Shown: piece after piece, positions 34,786 to 44,264 of the stretch
Layout: the number at the start of each line of letters is the position of its first letter
Numbering within the stretch: position 1 is the first letter of the stretch
Assembly: GCF_002119525.1 (NCBI RefSeq)
Contig: NZ_CP017916.1
Location: forward strand, 682,001 to 746,000
Direction: 5' to 3'
DNA from: Vibrio syngnathi
Lineage (GTDB): Bacteria; Pseudomonadota; Gammaproteobacteria; Enterobacterales; Vibrionaceae
DNA length: 64,000 nt
The notes under the pieces: model-generated
Seen by the model: the letters and a program-made list of their open reading frames with translations, nothing else
The model's database searches: none
Told to the model about the DNA's origin: nothing
Position numbers and translations under genes: made by a program

Positions 34786-36258
34786 TTATGCTTTTTCTGG
34801 GATAGCTGCAAGCAGTGCAACCATTTGATTCCAGAATAGCTCAACCGTATCGATCTTCACTTTCTCATCAGGAGAGTGAGGGAACTTGATGGTTGGGCCG
34901 AAAGAAACCATATCCATGTTCGGGTAAGGTTCTTTGAATAGGCCACATTCAAGACCAGCGTGGATAACCATGATGTTTGGTTTGTGACCGTAGATACCTT
35001 CGTACATGTCGCGGAAGATGTGCATGATCTCTGAATCAGCGTCTGGCTTCCAACCTGGGTAAGCACCAGAGAACGCGATGTTAGCGCCTGCTAGTTCAGC
35101 AACAGAGTGCAGCATGCTTTCTACTTGGCTACGACCTGAATCGATCAAAGAGCGGATCAGGCAAAGCACTGTGATTGAGTTTTCTTCTGTTGTGATAACA
35201 CCTACGTTTAGAGACGTTTCAACAACACCTTCAATCTCGTCACTCATACGAATCACGCCGTTTGGACATGCGTTAAGTGCCGCGATAAAGCGAGCTTGGT
35301 CTGCTGACGCCAGTGCGCCCATTTCTACAGAAGCTTCTTCATTGAAAGTCACGATGCTGTCTTCTACTTTGCCTAGCTCTGTTGAAAGCAACTCTGTGTA
35401 GTAGTTGTATAGCGAAGCCAGTTTCTCTTGGTTTTCAGCAGGAACAGCAACCGTTACGAAACCTTCACGAGGAATAGCGTTACGCAGGCTACCACCTTTG
35501 AATTCGACGATGCGAAGGTCTAGCTCTTTTGCGTGACCCGCTAGGAAGCGAGCAAGCAGTTTGTTTGCGTTTGCACGACCTGTGTGGATGTCACAACCAG
35601 AGTGACCGCCTTTTAGGCCTTTTAGCGTTAGCTTGCGTGTTACGAAGTCAGCTGGAATCGCGTTACGTGCAATTTCAAATGTCATTGCGCCGTCAATACC
35701 GCCAGCACAACCCATGTACACTTCGCCTTCTTGCTCTGAATCGGTGTTAAGAAGGATATCACCTTCTAACCAACCAGCTTCAAGACCGAAGGCACCAGTC
35801 ATGCCTGCTTCTTCATCTACTGTTAGTAGAACTTCGATAGGGCCGTGTTGGATTTCGTTTGAAGCAAGAACCGCTAGGCAAGAAGCCATGCCCATGCCGT
35901 TATCAGCGCCAAGCGTTGTGCCTTTCGCTGTAACCCACTCACCATCAATGTATGGTTGGATTGGATCTTTAGCGAAGTCATGAACTGTGTCTTCGTTCTT
36001 TTGTGGAACCATATCGATGTGAGCTTGTAGCACGACACCTTTTTTGTTTTCCATACCCGGCGTTGCTGGCTTTTTGATGAATACGTTGCCCGTTGGGTCG
36101 CGACGTACATCTAGGCCTTGCTCTGTTGCCCACGCAATAATGTATTGAGCAAGCTCCTCTTCATGTTTCGAAGGGTGCGGGATTGAACAAATTTTATCGA
36201 AAAACTGCCAAATAGGGGCAGGGGACAATTTACTGATCTCAGAATGGAATTCAGACAC
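34786..36258 (-). CDS. pepD: Aminoacyl-histidine dipeptidase PepD
   Basis: 490 residues of the M20 zinc peptidase family. Metal-ligand motifs: QAHIDMVPQKN (about residue 79), TTLGADNGMGMA (about 116-127) and LTVDEEAGM (about 145). A lid/dimer domain fills about 210-390. PepD cleaves Xaa-His dipeptides such as carnosine in the cytoplasm. The start ATG has AAGGAGTCATCC upstream. In Vibrio, PepD has been linked to biofilm traits, but nothing in the sequence adds to that here. Confidence 0.95.
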   Translation of the reverse strand: MSEFHSEISKLSPAPIWQFFDKICSIPHPSKHEEELAQYIIAWATEQGLDVRRDPTGNVFIKKPATPGMENKKGVVLQAHIDMVPQKNEDTVHDFAKDPIQPYIDGEWVTAKGTTLGADNGMGMASCLAVLASNEIQHGPIEVLLTVDEEAGMTGAFGLEAGWLEGDILLNTDSEQEGEVYMGCAGGIDGAMTFEIARNAIPADFVTRKLTLKGLKGGHSGCDIHTGRANANKLLARFLAGHAKELDLRIVEFKGGSLRNAIPREGFVTVAVPAENQEKLASLYNYYTELLSTELGKVEDSIVTFNEEASVEMGALASADQARFIAALNACPNGVIRMSDEIEGVVETSLNVGVITTEENSITVLCLIRSLIDSGRSQVESMLHSVAELAGANIAFSGAYPGWKPDADSEIMHIFRDMYEGIYGHKPNIMVIHAGLECGLFKEPYPNMDMVSFGPTIKFPHSPDEKVKIDTVELFWNQMVALLAAIPEKA

Positions 36259-36572
36259 GGATGACTCCTTTTTTATTTGATAACCATATATTTAGGATTT
36301 CTATAGGTAAAAACTTAGAATAAAAATCTAAAATATGGGTCTGTTTTGATGGCAACAGCATACCACTTGAGCGTTTTGACGAGTAGCGGTTATAAACCTC
36401 AAATACCTCAAACTTTGAAAGCGATCTTGTCCACCTGATCATAATTAAGAGACTTGATGCTTATAAATGGCGCAGGCAAACGTTTGTTTAATTCTATTCT
36501 GTAATTTAATTACAGGAATAAGTTTTCAAAATAACCATAATTGGCCAAAAGTGTGACACATAGCAAAAAATA

Positions 36573-36601
36573 CTTGTAATCTTTTTTCTTTAGGGTATAT
36601 T
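36573..36601 (+). promoter_or_regulatory. Putative sigma-70 promoter
   Basis: CTTGTA/TTGTAA at 573-579 and TATATT at 36596-36601 with a 16-17 base spacer. It would start a transcript near 36608 that includes the 28-codon frame at 36715 and ends at the hairpin near 36910. Confidence 0.5.
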
Positions 36602-36714
36602 AATAACCAACTTCTGATATGAAGAGTAAATGCTCAAAGGATGAGTCCGTTTTATCGCCTCCAAGGAACCGAGAAATCAAATTCGTTTTTTATTGATTTA
36701 TTAAGGTGATAGTT

Positions 36715-36801
36715 ATGAAAGGTTTACCATCTGCAATGTTCTGGCTTAACAGCTCTGTTTACACTAGCAACTTTGCATACCCTACTAGCTTTGGTTACTA
36801 A
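36715..36801 (+). CDS. Putative 28-aa aromatic-rich small protein or leader peptide
   Basis: A 28-codon frame starting MKGLPSAMFWLNSS and ending TSFGY before TAA, with AAGGTGAT seven bases upstream. Eight of 28 residues are aromatic (Phe, Trp, Tyr). It has its own promoter candidate upstream and a strong terminator 85 bases after the stop, in a gap of over 1 kb between pepD and the purine permease gene. It could be a small protein, a leader peptide or a dual-function RNA. I do not recognise it. Confidence 0.5.
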   Translation: MKGLPSAMFWLNSSVYTSNFAYPTSFGY

Positions 36802-36885
36802 TACCGTAAGCATGTAACTCGAACAGTTTTGTTCACCCCTATATATTGGAATTCTTTTACAGCCCTTTTGGTTGACAGATTCTAC

Positions 36886-36917
36886 CGCCACTCAGTTTTG
36901 AGTGGCGTTTTTTTTGC
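36886..36917 (+). terminator. Rho-independent terminator
   Basis: CGCCACTCA, a four-base loop and TGAGTGGCG followed by a run of about nine T. It terminates the short transcript carrying the 28-codon frame. Confidence 0.85.
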
Positions 36918-37083
36918 CTGCTACTTTTCTAAACCGCTTATCACTTATCACTCATCATTTTCCTGCTGTTCTGCATGGTTGTTTTTTAAACGCCGAAATA
37001 TCAATTTGCGCCTTATTACTGATTCTGTTGAAAAATACGTAACTATTGTGAGTTTGAATTCAGAATTTATAAGCTAGATTCTC

Positions 37084-37174
37084 AATGAAAATAGCCGAGG
37101 GTAGAAAAAACAACCAACTAATTACATTGGATGTTTTGCTTTTAATTGCTTGTTTTTAAGGGCTATTTTCCATT
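37084..37174 (+). promoter_or_regulatory. Possible structured leader of the purine permease gene
   Basis: AATGAAAATAGCC (37084-37096) can pair with GGCTATTTTCCATT near 37161-37174 across a long loop. The word TTTTAATTGCTT occurs twice, near 37140 and 37190. I do not see purine riboswitch core sequences, so this is an unexplained long-range stem in the 5' region of the permease gene. Confidence 0.3.
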
Positions 37175-37329
37175 AATGCTTTGGTTTTTAATTGCTTCGT
37201 TTAATACGGCATTCTGATAAATATCGATTAGAGCCTTAATTCTATCTGGAATTTGTTATTTGATAACTTTATAATCCACAGCCAATCGATTACGCAACCG
37301 TTTACTCTTTACCCTTATAGGATTCGATA

Positions 37330-38619
37330 ATGTTCGAAAAGCTATTCAAACTCAGTGAAAATGGCACCAATGTGCGCACTGAAATCATCGCAGGTCTAAC
37401 AACCTTCCTAACAATGGCTTACATCATTTTTGTAAACCCAATGATTCTAGCTGATGCTGGTATGGACCATGGCGCTGTATTTGTAGCAACCTGTTTAGCA
37501 GCTGCTATTGGCTGTTTTATCATGGGCTTTGTTGCTAACTACCCAATTGCTCAAGCTCCAGGCATGGGTTTGAATGCATTCTTTACCTACGCTGTTGTAA
37601 TGGGGATGGGTTATACGTGGCAAGTTGCTCTGGCAGCGGTTTTCGTATCGGGCGTGATCTTCATCTTCTTAAGCATCTTTAAGATCCGTGAATGGATTAT
37701 CAACTCGATCCCTATGTCTCTGCGTGTTGGTATCTCAGCGGGTATCGGTCTTTTCCTAGCGTTTATTGCTCTTAGCAATGCTGGCATCGTTGTTTCTAAC
37801 CCTGCGACTAAGGTTTCACTTGGCGATATCACTGCGATTGCGCCAATGTTAGGTGCGCTTGGTTTCTTCCTGACTATTGCTCTTGTTCACCGCGGTGTGA
37901 AAGGTGCGGTAATGATTGCGATTCTAGCCATCACGGCTATCGGCATTGCAATTGGTGACGTTCAATACGGCGGCATCATGTCTACTCCACCAAGCCTAGC
38001 GCCAACGTTCATGCAGCTTGATTTCTCTGCTGTATTTGAAATTGGTATGATTTCAGTGGTATTCGCATTCTTGTTCGTCGATTTGTTCGATACAGCGGGC
38101 ACTCTGGTTGGTGTTGCAACGAAAGCAAACCTAATCAAAGAAGACGGTAAACTGCCTCGTCTGAACAAGGCACTGCTTGCTGACTCAACAGCAACATCAA
38201 TTGGTGCACTGCTAGGTACATCAAATACAACCTCTTACGTTGAGAGTGTTGCGGGTGTCGCTGAAGGCGGCCGTACCGGTCTAACAGCGGTTGTTGTTGG
38301 TATCTTGTTCCTACTGGCTCTTTTCTTCTCACCGCTTGCCGGTATGATTCCAGCCTACGCAACATCAGGTGCGTTGTTCTATGTAGCAATTTTGATGATG
38401 TCTGGCCTAGTTGGTATTGATTGGCGTGATCTTACGGAAGCAGCCCCAGTCGTGGTAACATGTCTGCTTATGCCGTTGACATACTCTATCGCTGAGGGTA
38501 TATCACTAGGCTTCATCGCTTACGCTGCAATTAAGCTGCTAAGTGGTAAAGGTCGCGACGTTTCACCTGCTGTGTGGGTAATGTCGGCTATCTTTATTCT
38601 TAAATATACTTTCGCTTAA
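37330..38619 (+). CDS. NCS2-family purine permease (AzgA/PbuG-like)
   Basis: 429 residues with 12-14 membrane segments. Family motifs: RTEIIAGLTTFLTMAYIIFV near the N-terminus, NYPIAQAPGMGLNAFFTYAV (about 78-97), FLFVDLFDTAGTLVGVA (about 245) and GTSNTTSYVESVAGVAEGG (about 298). It belongs to the group importing adenine, guanine and hypoxanthine with protons. The next gene is gpt, so the pair likely forms a purine salvage unit. Exact substrate cannot be told from sequence. Confidence 0.88.
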   Translation: MFEKLFKLSENGTNVRTEIIAGLTTFLTMAYIIFVNPMILADAGMDHGAVFVATCLAAAIGCFIMGFVANYPIAQAPGMGLNAFFTYAVVMGMGYTWQVALAAVFVSGVIFIFLSIFKIREWIINSIPMSLRVGISAGIGLFLAFIALSNAGIVVSNPATKVSLGDITAIAPMLGALGFFLTIALVHRGVKGAVMIAILAITAIGIAIGDVQYGGIMSTPPSLAPTFMQLDFSAVFEIGMISVVFAFLFVDLFDTAGTLVGVATKANLIKEDGKLPRLNKALLADSTATSIGALLGTSNTTSYVESVAGVAEGGRTGLTAVVVGILFLLALFFSPLAGMIPAYATSGALFYVAILMMSGLVGIDWRDLTEAAPVVVTCLLMPLTYSIAEGISLGFIAYAAIKLLSGKGRDVSPAVWVMSAIFILKYTFA

Positions 38620-38703
38620 TCGTCTAGATTTCTGCTTAATCGCTGAAGAGGCTATGTTTGAAATAGCCTCTAATAACATGACAAAATTATTAGGTTTTAT
38701 ACT

Positions 38704-39168
38704 ATGAGCAACAAATTCGTTATCACTTGGGACAATATGCAGACTTACTGCCGTCAACTTGCTGAAAAGCAAATGCCAGCAGAGCAGTGGAAAGGCATCT
38801 GGGCAGTGAGCCGTGGTGGTTTGGTTCCTGGTGCAATCTTGGCTCGTGAGCTAGGTATTCGTCACGTAGATACGATTTGTATTTCTAGCTACGACCACGA
38901 TCACCAACGTGATATGACAGTCGTTAAAGCACCTGAAGGTGACGGCGAAGGTTTCCTAATCGTTGAAGACCTTGTTGATAGTGGTGACACTGCACGCAAG
39001 CTTCGCGAAATGTACCCTAAAGCGAAACTTATCGCTGTATGTGCAAAACCATCTGGCGCAGATTTGTTAGACGAATACATCGTTGATATCGCTCAAGACA
39101 CATGGATTGAGCAACCTTGGGATACTAGCCTAAGCTTCGTTGAGCCGGTAAATCGCAAGTCAAAATAA
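38704..39168 (+). CDS. gpt: Xanthine-guanine phosphoribosyltransferase
   Basis: 154 residues. PRPP-binding motif [17 protein letters not shown] (about residue 81) and the N-terminal [19 protein letters not shown] are those of Gpt. It converts guanine and xanthine to GMP and XMP. It lies 84 bases after the purine permease gene, with a small hairpin between them (GAGGCTAT/ATAGCCTC), and is followed by a strong terminator. Confidence 0.94.
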   Translation: MSNKFVITWDNMQTYCRQLAEKQMPAEQWKGIWAVSRGGLVPGAILARELGIRHVDTICISSYDHDHQRDMTVVKAPEGDGEGFLIVEDLVDSGDTARKLREMYPKAKLIAVCAKPSGADLLDEYIVDIAQDTWIEQPWDTSLSFVEPVNRKSK

Positions 39169-39189
39169 GTGTAAACTTAGTTTTTTGAG

Positions 39190-39219
39190 AAATGACCCTT
39201 TATAGGGTCATTTTTTTTT
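39190..39219 (+). terminator. Terminator of gpt
   Basis: AATGACCC, a short loop and GGGTCATT followed by eight or more T. Confidence 0.9.
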
Positions 39220-39257
39220 ATATGATTAGTAACAACCATTTCTTATTAAGTATCCCA

Positions 39258-40511
39258 ATGTCTGAATCAGAAGAAACGAGCTCGAACCTTTCGGAAACCT
39301 TGTTTGTAAAGCACAAGCAGGCCAAAGAGACCTCAATGCTTACGCGTTACATGCCAAGTTCAGAAGAACTGTTGGATAAAAAACGTGAAGAGCAGAACTC
39401 ATCTTGGTATCGAAACCTAAGACGTCTTCAGTGGGTATGGCAAGGCGTAAACCCGATAGAGCAAGAAGCGGTATTGGCACGCATCGCCTCATCCGATAAT
39501 TCTCGTACCACCGATGAGTGGTTAGATACCGTGATGGGCTACCGCAGTGGTAACTGGGCATACGAATGGACCAAGCTGGGTATGCAGCATCAGAATCGTT
39601 CTAATGAGAAGAAGGGTGAAGAGATGGCTGAAGAGCTGTTTTCAGCCTCTTTGTGTTTCAGTATTGCGGGTTACCCACACCTAAAGAATGACAACCTTGC
39701 TGCTCAGGCGCAGGTATTAGCGAACGCGGCGTATTCTGAAGCGATCAAACACACCAAATTGATCGTCAAACAAATCGAAGTGCCGTATCAAAACAAGAAG
39801 ATCAAAGCGAATTTGCATCTAACCAAAACAGACAAACCACAACCGGTTGTGATTGTCAGCGCGGGTCTAGATAGCTTGCAAACCGATATGTGGCGCTTGT
39901 TTAGGGATTATTTAGCACCAAAGAACATTGCCATGCTAACGGTAGACATGCCATCGATAGGGCACAGTGCACATTGGCCGTTAACAGAAGACTCATCTTG
40001 TCTTCACCAAGCTGTTCTGAATGAGCTGCCTAACATCCCATGGGTCGATCACCACAAGGTTGGCTTGTTTGGCTTCCGCTTTGGTGGCAATGCGATGGTG
40101 AGATTATCTTTCCTAGAGCAACATAAGCTTAAAGCGTGTATCTCTTTAGGCGCGCCAATTCACGATATCTTTGTTCATGCCGACAAACTGAAACAGATGC
40201 CGAAAATGCATTTAGATGTGTTGGCTTCGCGTCTTGGTAAAGGGGCGGTGGATATCAACAGCCTTTCTGGGCAATTGATGGCGTGGTCACTCAAGGTACA
40301 AGGTTTGCTGTCAAACAGTAAAACCAGTGTTCCGATCTTGGCATTGGCCTTAGAGGGCGACCCTGTATCACCTCCAATGGATAATCAACTGGTTGCTATT
40401 TACAGTGATTACGGCAAAGCGAAGAAAATCAAAGCTAAGTCAATTACACAAGGTTATGAGCAATCCCTCGAATTGGCGATAAAATGGCTTGAGGATGAAT
40501 TATTTAGATGA
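39258..40511 (+). CDS. frsA: FrsA-type alpha/beta hydrolase
   Basis: 417 residues from ATG 39258; a longer frame from 39192 overlaps the gpt terminator and is unlikely. Conserved FrsA features: NLSETLFVKHKQAKETSML at the start, SSWYRNLRRLQWVWQGVNPI, then the hydrolase domain with the nucleophile region VGLFGFRFGGNAMVRLS (about residue 283). FrsA binds unphosphorylated enzyme IIA-Glc in enteric bacteria and Vibrio; its enzyme activity is debated. The nucleophile position reads G-F-R-F-G-G, without Ser. Confidence 0.9.
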   Translation: MSESEETSSNLSETLFVKHKQAKETSMLTRYMPSSEELLDKKREEQNSSWYRNLRRLQWVWQGVNPIEQEAVLARIASSDNSRTTDEWLDTVMGYRSGNWAYEWTKLGMQHQNRSNEKKGEEMAEELFSASLCFSIAGYPHLKNDNLAAQAQVLANAAYSEAIKHTKLIVKQIEVPYQNKKIKANLHLTKTDKPQPVVIVSAGLDSLQTDMWRLFRDYLAPKNIAMLTVDMPSIGHSAHWPLTEDSSCLHQAVLNELPNIPWVDHHKVGLFGFRFGGNAMVRLSFLEQHKLKACISLGAPIHDIFVHADKLKQMPKMHLDVLASRLGKGAVDINSLSGQLMAWSLKVQGLLSNSKTSVPILALALEGDPVSPPMDNQLVAIYSDYGKAKKIKAKSITQGYEQSLELAIKWLEDELFR

Positions 40512-40654
40512 CATTTCTCCTAAATTAGTTAAGCATGAAAAGTGTACAAAGTAAGTACCTGATACTCAGAGATAATTTATAAAATCCAATTGCGTAGTTT
40601 CTACGTATAACAGTCTGAGTAGCGTCATTCTTAACATTGAAATGGAGATTCAAT

Positions 40655-41044
40655 ATGTCAGAAGTGACACAACAACCTACGCATTATCGCTTGTTAAATG
40701 TTTTAAAAGCTATTGGCCCTTACTTAAGAGAGCCGCAATCAGAAGAAGGCCACTATATTTTTGATTGCTTGTCTGTGTGTGTGAACGATAAAAAATCACC
40801 AGAAGAACGTGAGTTTTGGGGCTGGTGGTTGGAGTTGGACAAGTCGGAAGAAGGATTTTCGGCGAAATACAACACGGGTAAATACAACATCGATGGTAAC
40901 TGGGATCCTTTGCCATTACCTAAAAAGGCGGTCGCTGAGGTCTCTCGAACTCAAGAAGCCTTTCACCAAAAGCTGGTTGATGAACTTCAAAAGAAATTTG
41001 AAATCGGCGTTCAGTTAGACGAAGAGTCTGTCGAATTCGTCTGA
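40655..41044 (+). CDS. crl: Sigma factor-binding protein Crl
   Basis: 129 residues from ATG 40655 (ATGGAGATT upstream). Conserved Crl features: [40 protein letters not shown], and [15 protein letters not shown]. Crl binds the stress sigma factor RpoS and helps it join core RNA polymerase. frsA-crl-proBA order is typical of Vibrio and enteric bacteria. A terminator follows. Confidence 0.93.
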   Translation: MSEVTQQPTHYRLLNVLKAIGPYLREPQSEEGHYIFDCLSVCVNDKKSPEEREFWGWWLELDKSEEGFSAKYNTGKYNIDGNWDPLPLPKKAVAEVSRTQEAFHQKLVDELQKKFEIGVQLDEESVEFV

Positions 41045-41072
41045 TTTTAAAGGTTACTCTTCTATATAAAGC

Positions 41073-41098
41073 AAAAAGGTGCGATTTCGCACCTTTTC
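41073..41098 (+). terminator. Terminator of crl
   Basis: AAAAAGGTGCG, ATTT loop and CGCACCTTTT, 30 bases after crl. Confidence 0.85.
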
Positions 41099-41165
41099 TA
41101 CTTGTGAATTCCCCTTTTGATTGCTAAAACATCACCTCTTATTTGTTTTATCCATAAAAGACTTC

Positions 41166-42305
41166 ATGACAACAAATCATCAAAGCGGGACAACAGCACA
41201 GCGTAAAACTGTCGTTGTTAAACTGGGTACCAGTGTCTTAACTGGTGGAACATTGGCATTAGACCGCGCTCATATGGTTGAGCTGGTTCGTCAATGTGCT
41301 GAATTAAAAAAACAAGGCCACTCTGTGGTTATGGTTTCGTCTGGCGCAATTGCAGCCGGACGTGAGCACCTTGGTTACCCCGCACTTCCCAACTCGATGG
41401 CAAGCAAACAATTGCTTGCGGCAGTTGGGCAAAGTCAGTTGATTCAAGTTTGGGAGTCTTTGTTTGCTATCTATGGCCTTAAAATTGGCCAGATGCTACT
41501 GACTCGTGCTGATCTCGATGATCGCGAGCGTTTTCTGAATGCTCGTGACACGATCAACGCACTCGTTGAACACGATATAATTCCGGTAGTAAACGAAAAC
41601 GACGCAGTAGCCACCAACGAAATTAAAGTGGGCGACAACGATAACTTGTCGGCACTGGTTGGTATTTTATGCGGCGCTGATAAGCTTTTGCTATTAACCG
41701 ACCAAAAAGGCCTGTTTACCGCTGACCCTCGCAAAGATCCAAACGCTGAACTCATCAAAGAAGTGAAAACCATTGATGACACATTGCGTAAGATCGCAGG
41801 CGGAAGTGGTACTACGTTAGGTACCGGCGGCATGGCGACAAAACTGCAGGCAGCTGATATTGCTCGTCGTGCGGGTATTGAAGTGATCATTGCAGCGGGC
41901 AGTGCTGAAAATGTGGTGTTTGATTCATTGAGTGACAACCCACAAGGCACGCGTTTCTTGCCTTTAGCTGAAGCGCTTGAAAACCGTAAACGTTGGATTC
42001 TAGCGGGCCCTGCTTCTGCCGGTGACATCGTGGTTGATGATGGTGCCGTTAATGCTGTGAACACTAAAGGCAGCAGCTTGTTGGCGAAAGGGGTTATTCG
42101 AGTTCAAGGCGAATTTTCTCGTGGTGAAGTTACCCAAGTCACAGACAGCAAAGGCAAAGTAGTCGCGCGTGGTATCGCCAGTTACTCAAGCCAAGACCTA
42201 GCAAAAATTGCAGGCAAGCACAGTAAAGATATTGGCGACATTCTTGGATACGATTATGGGTCAGAAGTCATTCATCGTGACGACCTAGTTGTGATTCAAG
42301 AGTAG
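41166..42305 (+). CDS. proB: Glutamate 5-kinase
   Basis: 379 residues from ATG 41166. Amino acid kinase domain: [58 protein letters not shown], then [23 protein letters not shown] domain fills the last 100 residues. It makes glutamyl-5-phosphate, the first step to proline, and is usually inhibited by proline. Forms an operon with proA 92 bases downstream. Confidence 0.95.
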   Translation: MTTNHQSGTTAQRKTVVVKLGTSVLTGGTLALDRAHMVELVRQCAELKKQGHSVVMVSSGAIAAGREHLGYPALPNSMASKQLLAAVGQSQLIQVWESLFAIYGLKIGQMLLTRADLDDRERFLNARDTINALVEHDIIPVVNENDAVATNEIKVGDNDNLSALVGILCGADKLLLLTDQKGLFTADPRKDPNAELIKEVKTIDDTLRKIAGGSGTTLGTGGMATKLQAADIARRAGIEVIIAAGSAENVVFDSLSDNPQGTRFLPLAEALENRKRWILAGPASAGDIVVDDGAVNAVNTKGSSLLAKGVIRVQGEFSRGEVTQVTDSKGKVVARGIASYSSQDLAKIAGKHSKDIGDILGYDYGSEVIHRDDLVVIQE

Positions 42306-42397
42306 TTCGTGATGATAAGGCGATGCACTACGAATATACATAATCGTAAATCGCCTTGTTACATCCAAAGACAGACAGAATTTAGGGAGAGTTAAAC

Positions 42398-43648
42398 GTG
42401 GATTTAACTAACATGGGTATCGCAGCAAAAGACGCTGCGTTTCACCTAGCGACCGCATCAACGGCGCAAAAGAACAAGGCATTGGCGATCATCGCTGATG
42501 AGTTAGAAGCAAATGCGGCAGATATTTTAGAAGCGAACGCAAAAGACATCGAACTTGGCCGTGAAGCGGGTTTAACTGACGCACTGCTTGATCGTCTATT
42601 GCTGAACGAAGAGCGTCTAAAGGGTATTGCTAATGACGTCCGTAACGTGATTAGCCTGAATGACCCAGTTGGCAGCGAGATTGACAGCAAGGTACTGGAA
42701 AACGGTATGTCACTGTCTCGCCGTCGCGTGCCACTTGGCGTGGTGGGTGTTATCTATGAAGCGCGTCCAAACGTAACGATTGATATTGCAGCTCTGTGTT
42801 TGAAGACAGGTAATGCAAGCATCCTACGTGGTGGTAAAGAGACGTTCTTCTCGAACATGGAGCTGGTTAAAGTTATCCAGTCTGCATTAGAGAAAGCGGA
42901 GCTTCCAGCCGCTTCAGTTCAGTACATTGAGAAACCTGATCGTGAACTCGTATCTCAACTGCTTAAACTGGATGACTACGTGGATATGATTATTCCTCGT
43001 GGCGGCGCTGGCTTACACAAGATGTGTAAAGAGAACAGCACCATCCCAGTGATCATCGGCGGCTTTGGTATCAGCCACATCTTTGTTGATGAAAGTGCGG
43101 ACCTTGAAAAGTCGGTTGATGTGGTTGAAAACTCGAAAGTTCAGCGTCCATCTGCATGTAACTCCTTGGACACGCTGCTAGTGCACGAAGCGGTTGCTGA
43201 GGCTTTCTTAGCGCAGCTAACACAGCGTTTAGCGGGCAAAGTAACCTTGGTTGCTGACGCTAGTGCAAAATCATTGCTTACTGGTTTTGAAGACCAACGT
43301 GATGCCGTTGAAGGTGACTTTGACACTGAATGGCTAAGCTACACGCTAGGCGTAAAAGTCGTTGCGGATGTGGCAGAAGCGATTGACCACATGCGCGTAC
43401 ACAACGCGAGTCACTCAGATGCGATCATGACCAACAGCCTAGAGAGCTCAGAGCGCTTTATTAACTCTGTCGGTTCTGCGGCGGTTTATGTGAATGCATC
43501 AACACGTTTTACTGATGGCGCACAGTTTGGTTTGGGTGCAGAAGTTGCTGTATCTACTCAAAAGCTGCATGCTCGCGGCCCAATGGGCTTAGAAGAACTG
43601 ACAAGCTACAAATGGGTCGGTAAAGCGAACTATTTGGTTCGCGGTTAA
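42398..43648 (+). CDS. proA: Gamma-glutamyl phosphate reductase
   Basis: 416 residues of the aldehyde dehydrogenase fold. Conserved ProA regions: [37 protein letters not shown], and the catalytic Cys in [19 protein letters not shown] (about residue 251), then [19 protein letters not shown]. It reduces glutamyl phosphate with NADPH to glutamate semialdehyde. GGGAGAG lies before the GTG start at 42398. A terminator follows. Confidence 0.95.
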   Translation: MDLTNMGIAAKDAAFHLATASTAQKNKALAIIADELEANAADILEANAKDIELGREAGLTDALLDRLLLNEERLKGIANDVRNVISLNDPVGSEIDSKVLENGMSLSRRRVPLGVVGVIYEARPNVTIDIAALCLKTGNASILRGGKETFFSNMELVKVIQSALEKAELPAASVQYIEKPDRELVSQLLKLDDYVDMIIPRGGAGLHKMCKENSTIPVIIGGFGISHIFVDESADLEKSVDVVENSKVQRPSACNSLDTLLVHEAVAEAFLAQLTQRLAGKVTLVADASAKSLLTGFEDQRDAVEGDFDTEWLSYTLGVKVVADVAEAIDHMRVHNASHSDAIMTNSLESSERFINSVGSAAVYVNASTRFTDGAQFGLGAEVAVSTQKLHARGPMGLEELTSYKWVGKANYLVRG

Positions 43649-43724
43649 CGCTGGTCGTTAATTTTACTCCTCAGCTCATTTTTGAAATGGCTTTGGAGTA
43701 GCAATAATCAATGAATCACCACAC

Positions 43725-43752
43725 AAAAGGGCCTTAATTGGCCCTTTTTCTT
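43725..43752 (+). terminator. Terminator of proBA
   Basis: AAAAGGGCC, short loop and GGCCCTTTTT followed by C and TTT. Confidence 0.85.
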
Positions 43753-43804
43753 TCCTAACGTTTGGCAATTCCGTTACACTGATATTCAATTATTTGGAGG
43801 TGAT

Positions 43805-44254
43805 ATGCATTGTCCTTTTTGTTCAGAGAACGACACTAAAGTAATCGATTCAAGACTGGTAGCCGATGGCCATCAGGTTCGTCGTCGCCGTCAATGCCTT
43901 GCATGTAGTGAACGTTTTACGACTTTCGAATCGGCAGAACTTGTGATGCCTAAAGTCATTAAGTCGAATGGAAACCGCGAACCATTTAACGAAGATAAAA
44001 TGGTCGGTGGTGTTCAGCGCGCCCTAGAAAAACGCCCAGTGAGTGCTGATGCGATTGAACTTGCGATCAGTACGATTAAGTCACAACTCCGTGCAACTGG
44101 TGAGCGTGAAGTACCAAGCGAGATGATTGGTAATCTTGTTATGGACCAATTGAAAGAATTGGATAAAGTGGCGTACATCCGTTTTGCCTCTGTTTATCGC
44201 AGCTTTGAAGACATCCGAGAATTTGGCGAAGAAATCGCTAGATTAGAGGATTAA
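43805..44254 (+). CDS. nrdR: Transcriptional repressor NrdR
   Basis: 149 residues. N-terminal zinc ribbon [19 protein letters not shown] with CLACSERF (four Cys), then an ATP-cone domain ([16 protein letters not shown] to [16 protein letters not shown]). NrdR senses nucleotides and represses ribonucleotide reductase genes. TTGGAGGTGAT gives a strong start. It leads the riboflavin operon, ten bases before ribD. Confidence 0.96.
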   Translation: MHCPFCSENDTKVIDSRLVADGHQVRRRRQCLACSERFTTFESAELVMPKVIKSNGNREPFNEDKMVGGVQRALEKRPVSADAIELAISTIKSQLRATGEREVPSEMIGNLVMDQLKELDKVAYIRFASVYRSFEDIREFGEEIARLED

Positions 44255-44264
44255 CCCCTCAATC

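Noticed and set aside
36829..37077. 82-codon open frame between pepD and the purine permease gene
   Set aside because: It runs through the strong terminator at 36886-36917 and has no ribosome binding site.
37084..37329. Purine riboswitch before the permease gene
   Set aside because: The conserved core sequences and paired loops of known purine riboswitches are not visible.
41471..42064. 197-codon open frame antisense to proB
   Set aside because: Serine- and alanine-rich shadow of the conserved proB frame; no start signal and no family match.
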